Source: Lachnospiraceae bacterium (GTDB lineage: Bacteria; Bacillota; Clostridia; Lachnospirales; Lachnospiraceae). Taken from it: DNA of 64,000 nt. The notes below the pieces were generated by a model that ran no database searches, was not told where the DNA came from, and worked only from the letters and a program-made list of their open reading frames with translations. The stretch is from contig JAFZLD010000009.1 in assembly GCA_017553505.1 (NCBI GenBank), forward strand, positions 62,001-126,000. Direction: 5' to 3'. Positions 58,356 to 64,000 of the stretch are shown piece by piece. Made by a program: the position numbers and the translations under genes. Numbering within the stretch: position 1 is the first letter of the stretch; every line of letters starts with the position of its first letter.

Positions 58356-59645
58356 TTATCTGTTACCCAGTAAGTACTGGATGAATTGCTGTGCACATCT
58401 GCCGGAGGGACCGCCATGGGTAATCTCCCACTGATTGGCCTTAAGGAGTAACTCGTCCTCGGGCATCATAATCTCGTTACGCTTCGCAAGCTCCGTCACG
58501 ATATGATTGAATTCCTTGTGGCTCGGTGACTCAAAGAAAATCGTCACGCCGAAACGATTGTAAAGCGATAACTTCTCCTGCATGGTATCTCTGAAGTGTA
58601 CCTCATCGTCCGCATTGCCGCGCTCCGAGAATTTCTCATTAATTAAGTGGCGGCGGTTCGATGTTGCATAGATTAACACATTCTTCGGTTTCTTTTCAAG
58701 GCCGCCCTCGATGACAGCCTTAAGATACTTGTACTCTATCTCGAAATCTTCGAAACTCAAATCGTCCATATAAAGAATGAACTTGTAATTTCTGTTCTTA
58801 ATCTGCGCAATTACGTCGTTAAGATCCGAGAACTGGTGCTTATAAATCTCTATGATGCGAAGGCCTTCCTCGTAGTACATGTTGGCAATCGCTTTAATGC
58901 TCGAGCTCTTACCGGTGCCGGCATCACCAAAAAGAAGGCAATTGTTGCAGGGCTTACCCTTCACAAAAGCAGAAGTATTGTCGGTAAGCTTCTTCTTGGC
59001 GCTTTCGTAACCTACCAGGTCGTCAAGCTTCACATGCGCGATATTGGTAATCGGCACAATCTCAGCGCCGTTGTCCGTATGCTGAACTCTGAAAGCCTTG
59101 TGCAGACCGAACTTGCCTACACCGTAGTCGCGGTAGAACTCGGTAAGCACACGCTTCATCTCAATAGGCGTCGCAGCTTTATTGAATCTGTCGGCGAGCT
59201 CAACAATTCTCTTGCAGATACGGGTATTGTAAACCTTACTCTCGCGCGTCGAGCAACTATAATTGAGTGCCAGTTCGAAATCATGTATTCCGAGCGCATT
59301 CACCATGTCGGAGAAATCATAGTCATAGAGTTCCTTGAGGATTACGATGTCGTGAAGCACCGCTTCATTAATGGTACCCTCAATCTCGCCTACCACCTCA
59401 CAAGCCATGGAGTAGCTGTTCTCATTGTTAACAAGAAGGTTAGACAGATAGCAGTGCCAGAGATTGCCATAGAAGCCGTACTGTCCCGCAAGCTCAAGCA
59501 ATTTATGGAAGCACTCATAAAATAACGTCTGTAATTCAAGTGTATCACGGTCATTCTTTTTGTAATTCTCGATTAAATAAACCATGTCCTTAAGCAGAGC
59601 GCCGTCTTCGAAGTCTCTGTATACTATCAGTTCCTGTTCTCTCAT
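58356..59645 (-). CDS. DUF815 AAA-type ATP-binding protein
   Basis: A 429-residue protein. Walker A is LLFGDAGTGKSSSIKA at about 235-250, Walker B LYMDDLSFEDFE at about 292-303, with ATSNRRHLINEKFSERGN (sensor-like) and the final ITHGGPSGRCAQQFIQYLL block. DUF815 proteins are AAA+-like ATPases of unknown role. It is probably transcribed with maf. The ATG at 59645 follows AAGGAGATTTCC. Confidence 0.9.
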   Translation of the reverse strand: MREQELIVYRDFEDGALLKDMVYLIENYKKNDRDTLELQTLFYECFHKLLELAGQYGFYGNLWHCYLSNLLVNNENSYSMACEVVGEIEGTINEAVLHDIVILKELYDYDFSDMVNALGIHDFELALNYSCSTRESKVYNTRICKRIVELADRFNKAATPIEMKRVLTEFYRDYGVGKFGLHKAFRVQHTDNGAEIVPITNIAHVKLDDLVGYESAKKKLTDNTSAFVKGKPCNNCLLFGDAGTGKSSSIKAIANMYYEEGLRIIEIYKHQFSDLNDVIAQIKNRNYKFILYMDDLSFEDFEIEYKYLKAVIEGGLEKKPKNVLIYATSNRRHLINEKFSERGNADDEVHFRDTMQEKLSLYNRFGVTIFFESPSHKEFNHIVTELAKRNEIMMPEDELLLKANQWEITHGGPSGRCAQQFIQYLLGNR

Positions 59646-59762
59646 GGAAATCTCCTTTTTTGCAAAAGAACTTCTTTCGCAGATATCTAATTCTACATCT
59701 TTTAAAACTTGATAGCAAGCGCCACTAAGGGGTATAATCTAATTAAGAAAGGGGGTATAGTT

Positions 59763-60806
59763 ATGTCGAGTCTTTCCAAGAAAATAATCGCAATAGCCGG
59801 CGCACTTCTGCTGATTGCTTTTACCGTATTCTACATAATTCGTACTACCCACAAAGTCGACATTCCTCCGGGAACCGTGGGTGCCACTGCAGGTAACCTC
59901 TATAACGACGGATTGTTCTGTGAGGAAGGCGGCAAGGTTTATTTTGCCAATTCTTACGACGATGGATGTCTGTACGTTATGAACCCCGACCATACCGAGA
60001 TGAAAAAGCTCTACAATCTCGAGTCTAAGTTCATAAATGTGGGCGGAAATTTCGTGTTCTTTTACGGTAAAGTCATTTCACAGAGTCAGGGCCTCGGTTC
60101 CGTAGTGTCCAAGCCCGGTATGTACATGATTAACAAGAACGGCAAGAACCTTCTGGCGCTTACCAAGGACAAGTCCCAGTGTATGCTCCTCGTGGACGAC
60201 TACATTTATTATCAGCACTACACGCAGAAGGGCGGCGCGGACTTCGAGCGCATCAACCTTCACAAGCGCGAAAGTGAGCCGTGTCTTGATTATTTCATCA
60301 CCCCGGCCAGCTACTATAACAGCAATATCTACTTTAACGGTCAGTACGATGACCACCATTTATACACCTACAATGTAGCTACCGGCGAGGTCACCGATGT
60401 CTGGGGCGGCGATATTTGGAACCCCATCTGCACCGGCGATTACGTCTACTACATGGATGTCCGGCATAACTACAGGCTCTGCCGCTACTCGATGTCCTCC
60501 AATACCATCGAGATTCTTACTAAGGACCGCATCGATTTCTTCAACGTATACGGCAACATTATCTACTACCAGAAGTCATCGACCACCGACCCCGGCCTTC
60601 ACCGCATGAACATCGACGGCAGCAACAACGAACTCATCGCCGAGGGCGTATATAACAGCATCAACATCACTTCTTTGTACACGTACTTTAAGGAATTCGG
60701 CAACGACGTGACCACTTACTACACTCCCACCGTCGGCCTCGTAGATGTTAGGGAATTCACCGCTGCCAGAGACGCAGCTATCGAGAACATTAAGAAGAAT
60801 AAGTAA
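59763..60806 (+). CDS. DUF5050 beta-propeller membrane-anchored protein
   Basis: About 347 residues. ATG 59763 (MSSLSKKIIAIAGALLL) follows GGGGG; an ATG 18 codons earlier lacks a site. One N-terminal helix (about 7-26) anchors an extracellular domain with repeated blades (GGKVYFANSYDDGCLYVMNP, VDDYIYYQHYTQKGG, GDYVYYMDVRHNYRLCRYS, YGNIIYYQKSSTTDPGLHRM). This repeat pattern is the DUF5050 type, likely a six- or seven-bladed propeller. Function unknown; surface sensing or wall binding possible. Confidence 0.8.
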   Translation: MSSLSKKIIAIAGALLLIAFTVFYIIRTTHKVDIPPGTVGATAGNLYNDGLFCEEGGKVYFANSYDDGCLYVMNPDHTEMKKLYNLESKFINVGGNFVFFYGKVISQSQGLGSVVSKPGMYMINKNGKNLLALTKDKSQCMLLVDDYIYYQHYTQKGGADFERINLHKRESEPCLDYFITPASYYNSNIYFNGQYDDHHLYTYNVATGEVTDVWGGDIWNPICTGDYVYYMDVRHNYRLCRYSMSSNTIEILTKDRIDFFNVYGNIIYYQKSSTTDPGLHRMNIDGSNNELIAEGVYNSINITSLYTYFKEFGNDVTTYYTPTVGLVDVREFTAARDAAIENIKKNK

Positions 60807-60812
60807 CATACG

Positions 60813-60849
60813 TAAAAAGAAGCCGCTCCGCAAGAAGCGACTTCTTTTG
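60813..60849. terminator. Bidirectional terminator between convergent genes
   Basis: AAAAGAAG-CGCT pairs with AGCG-CTTCTTTT with an A run before and T run after. It separates the DUF5050 gene (+) from folB-folK (-). Confidence 0.75.
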
Positions 60850-60859
60850 TATTGCAATT

Positions 60860-61687
60860 TTATTTCTGAAGTTTCGCAAGCATTTCGCCTGCTCTTAAGC
60901 CCATTATCGGATGTCTTACGTACGGATCTACCTCAGCCAGAGGCTTAAGCACGAACTCGCGGTTAGCCATGTCGACGTGCGGTATCGTGAGTCTCTCTGT
61001 ATCTATCACAAGATCGTCGTAATAAATAATATCGAGATCGATGGTACGCGGTCCCCAGTGAATTACGCGCTCGCGACCGAGTCTATGCTCTATCTCGTTA
61101 AGCTTCTTAAGAAGGTCATCCGGCGGAAGAAGCGTCGAAATCTTCCAAAGTCCGTTGATGAAATCGGGCTGGTCGGTTACGCCATAAGGCTTAGTCTCGA
61201 TAAGCGCCGATTCAGCCAGCAGTTCATTGCCCTCTACCTTGAGGAGCATCTCCTGCGCCGTCTTGATGGTGTCTTCGCTCTCTCCGAGATTGGAGCCTAC
61301 AGCTATGTAAGCCGTGTGGCGAGCCCGAGTTATGTAAACCGACACATTCTCAAAGTCAAGCGGAATAGGCGCATGAGGCTTGAACACTTCAACGTCCACA
61401 CGGTCCAGTAACGAATACTTAAGTAACAGTGCGGCGGCCACTTCCTCGGCAGCGGTCTCTATAAGATTGTAGGCATACTTGGTAAATACTTCGTGGGCAA
61501 GCTCGCACGCTTCGGAATAATTGACAGTCTTCTCCAGATTGTCGGTTATCCCTGCCGGCGTAAGATTAAGGTGAAGCGTGATATCAAGAGTGAACTCCTG
61601 ACCCTTCGTACGCTCCTCCTCAAGGCAGCCGTGGTAAGCATATACCTTAAGCCCTTTTATATTGATTCTGTCGCCATAATCAAGCAT
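60860..61687 (-). CDS. folBK: Bifunctional dihydroneopterin aldolase / HPPK (FolB-FolK)
   Basis: A 275-residue fusion. Residues 1 to about 122 are FolB (INIKGLKVYAYHGCLEEERT, then VNYSEACELAHEVFTKYAYN), which cleaves 7,8-dihydroneopterin. From about 127 comes FolK (AYIAVGSNLGESEDTI, then the pyrophosphokinase signature GPRTIDLDIIYYDD). Together they convert dihydroneopterin to its hydroxymethyl-pterin pyrophosphate. It overlaps folP by 8 bp. Fusion of these two is known in Firmicutes. Confidence 0.95.
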   Translation of the reverse strand: MLDYGDRINIKGLKVYAYHGCLEEERTKGQEFTLDITLHLNLTPAGITDNLEKTVNYSEACELAHEVFTKYAYNLIETAAEEVAAALLLKYSLLDRVDVEVFKPHAPIPLDFENVSVYITRARHTAYIAVGSNLGESEDTIKTAQEMLLKVEGNELLAESALIETKPYGVTDQPDFINGLWKISTLLPPDDLLKKLNEIEHRLGRERVIHWGPRTIDLDIIYYDDLVIDTERLTIPHVDMANREFVLKPLAEVDPYVRHPIMGLRAGEMLAKLQK

Positions 61688-62486
61688 TCTTTATAGCCTC
61701 CATCATGGTGATAAAGCGTTTGTTTTCTTTGACATCGTGCACGCGGACAAAAGAAGCCTTATTAAGCACTCCCAGCGCCGTCGTCGCAAGCGTACCTTCC
61801 AGACGCTCATCCGTAGGAAGATCGAGTGTCTTACCGATTACGCTCTTGCGGCTGGTACCGAGAAGCCACGGGCATCCGTAACCGTTCATGACTTCCAGAT
61901 GATTAAGCACATAAAGATTGTCCTCATAAGTCTTGGCAAATCCGATGCCTGGATCGAGAATAATCTTATCCTTGCCGATACCCGCTTCGATTGCGGCGTT
62001 ATAAATCGCCTGCAGATCAGTCACGAATTCTTCTTTGAAATTCTTGTAATTGTACTCAGCCCTGTTGTGAGTAAGGCAGCATACGCACTCGGCATCCGCG
62101 ATAACCTTAAGCATTGCAGGCCAGTCGCAGATATTCTTAACATCATTGACGATGTCCGCTCCCGCTCTCAATGCCGCAGCCGCAGTCTCCGGCTTGTATG
62201 TGTCTATAGATACAGGGATGTTAAATTCTGATTTAATTCTCTCAATTATCGGTGTGGTTCGCTCAATTTCCTCGGGCGCCGTAACCTCGATAAATCCGGG
62301 TCTTGTGGACTCTCCGCCCACATCGATAATGTCCGCGCCTTCATTAATCATCTTCTCCGCATGCTTAAGCGCCGCATCCAGAGTATTGTGCATGCCCCCG
62401 TCGGAAAAAGAATCCGGCGTGACATTCAAAATCCCCATAATATATGTGTGATTACTTAAATCAAACTTCTTGTTCCCAATAATCAT
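61680..62486 (-). CDS. folP: Dihydropteroate synthase
   Basis: A 268-residue TIM-barrel enzyme joining the pterin pyrophosphate and p-aminobenzoate; the sulfonamide target. Blocks: MGILNVTPDSFSDGG (about 17-31), DIIDVGGESTRPGF, PVSIDTYKPETA, DPGIGFAKT and LLGTSRKSVIG. Length is typical. It follows folE by 8 bp and overlaps folB-folK. Confidence 0.96.
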   Translation of the reverse strand: MIIGNKKFDLSNHTYIMGILNVTPDSFSDGGMHNTLDAALKHAEKMINEGADIIDVGGESTRPGFIEVTAPEEIERTTPIIERIKSEFNIPVSIDTYKPETAAAALRAGADIVNDVKNICDWPAMLKVIADAECVCCLTHNRAEYNYKNFKEEFVTDLQAIYNAAIEAGIGKDKIILDPGIGFAKTYEDNLYVLNHLEVMNGYGCPWLLGTSRKSVIGKTLDLPTDERLEGTLATTALGVLNKASFVRVHDVKENKRFITMMEAIKNA

Positions 62487-62494
62487 CGTACCGA

Positions 62495-63052
62495 TCAGTC
62501 CTTAATCATATCGAAGAATTGTCTTCTTAAATTCTCGCTGTCCTTAAACTCGCCGCGAGTTGCGATTGTCTGAGTCTTGCTTCCGGGCTTCTTGATGCCG
62601 CGCATAGTCATACACATATGCTCAGCCTCGGCCAGTACCATAACTCCCTTCGGATGCAGATTATCCATAAGCGCATCCGCAATCTGAGCAGTCATCTGCT
62701 CCTGAATCTGAGGACGCTTCGCATAAACTTCCACCAATCGTGCAAGCTTGCTTAAGCCCACAACCTCGCCGTCAGGAATATACGCTATATGAATCTTCCC
62801 GTAAAAAGGAAGAAGGTGATGCTCGCAGGTGGAATAAAAAGTAATATCCTTCTCAAGCACTATCTCACTGCCCGTCACCTTAAAACGCTTCTTAAGAATC
62901 TCCGCGGGATCCATATCGTATCCGCCGTAGATTTCCTCATACATCGCAGCTATACGCTTGGGGGTCTCCGCAAGTCCCTCGCGGGTCACATCCTCGCCGA
63001 TTCCCTCGAGCAATAATTCAATTGCCTTTTCAACTTTACTCTTGTCTATCAT
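62495..63052 (-). CDS. folE: GTP cyclohydrolase I
   Basis: About 185 residues. ATG 63052 ([20 protein letters not shown]) overlaps the folC stop by 4 bp (ATGA), with GGAG seven bases upstream; an earlier in-frame start within folC is less likely. Zinc and active-site blocks are complete: [20 protein letters not shown] and the C-terminal [19 protein letters not shown]. It forms dihydroneopterin triphosphate from GTP, the first step of folate synthesis. Confidence 0.96.
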   Translation of the reverse strand: MIDKSKVEKAIELLLEGIGEDVTREGLAETPKRIAAMYEEIYGGYDMDPAEILKKRFKVTGSEIVLEKDITFYSTCEHHLLPFYGKIHIAYIPDGEVVGLSKLARLVEVYAKRPQIQEQMTAQIADALMDNLHPKGVMVLAEAEHMCMTMRGIKKPGSKTQTIATRGEFKDSENLRRQFFDMIKD

Positions 63053-64000
63053 CGCTTCGCTCCGTGACAATCTATTTTAAATGATTTTCTGTTATCAACC
63101 GTTTCCTTGATACGCTTAAGATGTGACAGCGACCCGAATGCCAGAATCACCGTGTCCTTGTCCTGCGACGCCATCATGAAAGCCATCTCGACGGCTTCCT
63201 CAATCGAGTCTACGCTTGTAACCATCGGGTTAAACTCCCTCACAACGTCCGCAAGTTCATACGCCGAAAGTGTCCTCGCCGCATTGGGTGTCGCAACCGT
63301 GAATACGCACTCCGCCAGGTCGACGGTGTTCCTAATCACGCTCGTAACATCTTTATCACGTAACATTCCCATTATATAAATAATTTTCTTCTTTGTAAAA
63401 TAAGTTTTAATACATTCCCTAAGCGCAATCGACGCCGGTTCATTGTGCGCTCCGTCGATATAGAAAAGCGGCTTGTCGCATATCTTCTCGAACCTTCCCG
63501 ACTCTCTTGCTTCCGTGAGCCCCTTACTTACAGCCTTCTCAGCCAAAGAAACCGCCCCGGCCACCTCCACCGCAACACAAGCATTCACAACCTGGAACTG
63601 CCCGCGAAGGTTTATCTCAAGCCCCGAAAACTTCTTATAAGCGAAGCTTGTTTTGTTTAAGCCTAATTTAACTTTGCTCACAGCATTACTGTCTGCCGCA
63701 ACACACTCAGCCCCAACTTCCGCCGCTTTAGCCCTGATAACCTCCATAGCTTCAGGCACTTGCGGTGCCGTCACCACTACACAACCGGGCTTAATAACAC
63801 CTGCTTTCTGCTTGGCTATCTCAGCTACAGTCTCTCCAAGGTAATCTCTGTGGTCCATGCCGATAGGAGTTATCACCGCCGCCACTGTATCGGTCACAAC
63901 ATTGGTGGCATCCATAAGTCCTCCCATACCTGCTTCAATAACCGCTATATCGCAGCCCCGCTCCTTGAAGTACGCAAAAGCCATAGCCGTCTCAACTTCG
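63049..64000 (-). CDS. folC: Folylpolyglutamate / dihydrofolate synthase (5' end outside window)
   Basis: The frame is open to the right edge and reads [20 protein letters not shown], then [13 protein letters not shown], so about the first 100 residues lie outside. Seen: [20 protein letters not shown] (Mur-ligase-like), [19 protein letters not shown] and a C-terminal domain with [13 protein letters not shown] and [15 protein letters not shown]. It adds glutamate to folates and makes dihydrofolate from dihydropteroate. First gene seen of the folC-folE-folP-folBK operon. Confidence 0.93.
   Translation of the reverse strand, partial: EVETAMAFAYFKERGCDIAVIEAGMGGLMDATNVVTDTVAAVITPIGMDHRDYLGETVAEIAKQKAGVIKPGCVVVTAPQVPEAMEVIRAKAAEVGAECVAADSNAVSKVKLGLNKTSFAYKKFSGLEINLRGQFQVVNACVAVEVAGAVSLAEKAVSKGLTEARESGRFEKICDKPLFYIDGAHNEPASIALRECIKTYFTKKKIIYIMGMLRDKDVTSVIRNTVDLAECVFTVATPNAARTLSAYELADVVREFNPMVTSVDSIEEAVEMAFMMASQDKDTVILAFGSLSHLKRIKETVDNRKSFKIDCHGAKR

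Noticed and set aside
1-64000. tRNA, rRNA, riboswitch or insertion sequence
   Set aside because: No cloverleaf, rRNA core sequence, conserved riboswitch core or transposase frame was recognised on either strand by reading.

Overview
The window looks like chromosomal DNA of an anaerobic, motile Lachnospiraceae-type firmicute (Butyrivibrio/Roseburia-like). This is inferred from gene content: three methyl-accepting chemotaxis proteins, a FliB-type flagellin methylase, pyruvate phosphate dikinase, a mannan-oligosaccharide locus, a DUF6320/acyltransferase/hydrolase operon, Firmicute-style ribosome binding sites and moderate GC. No rRNA, tRNA, transposase, integrase, phage gene or cas gene was recognised. 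Most genes lie on the minus strand.

Layout. 1-2.3 kb: a partial SF1-type ATPase joined to a DEDDh exonuclease, then a small membrane protein and a voltage-gated K+ channel. 2.3-8.3 kb: a DUF4026/DUF2314 protein, a sugar-binding lipoprotein paired with a chemoreceptor, and an unknown membrane protein. 8.4-14.8 kb: two ECF sigma cassettes, one with an anti-sigma-like protein and a YfbK-like von Willebrand lipoprotein, the other with a membrane protein and an ABC-2 exporter. 14.8-17.8 kb: a WYL regulator flanked by two paralogous Cys-containing proteins. 17.8-25.1 kb: GH25 muramidase, lipoprotein, zinc-ribbon membrane proteins (one gene frameshifted), and an acyltransferase/hydrolase operon. 25.2-29.5 kb: a second chemoreceptor plus binding-protein pair. 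29.5-40.7 kb: many small accessory genes, several resembling drug- or stress-modifying enzymes, apparently more AT-rich than the rest. 40.8-46.2 kb: a third chemoreceptor, a membrane protein, a YciI-like gene remnant and ppdK. 46.3-53.9 kb: a locus for acetylated galactomannan oligosaccharides (LacI regulator, ManA, GH130 phosphorylase, GH36 alpha-galactosidase, SGNH esterase). 54.0-60.8 kb: ABC-F ATPase, a PHP-HAD fusion, Maf, a DUF815 ATPase and a DUF5050 protein. 60.8-64 kb: a folate operon (folC, folE, folP, folB-folK).

The most unusual material is noncoding. Two intergenic regions (37,994-38,324 and 49,702-50,372) hold tandem arrays of imperfect inverted repeats. Their arm sequences are unrelated, but their architecture is nearly the same: 10-12 nt arms, 15-19 nt loops, and a 63 or 64 bp period that is close to six DNA helical turns. 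Where spacing breaks it drops by about 10 or 20 bp. I know of no named element matching these. Either phased protein-binding sites or serial RNA hairpins would fit. Other regulatory features include four direct repeats upstream of the alpha-galactosidase gene, a palindrome just downstream of a good ppdK promoter, and a 10-mer (GGCAAAAGAA) that recurs far above chance on both strands.
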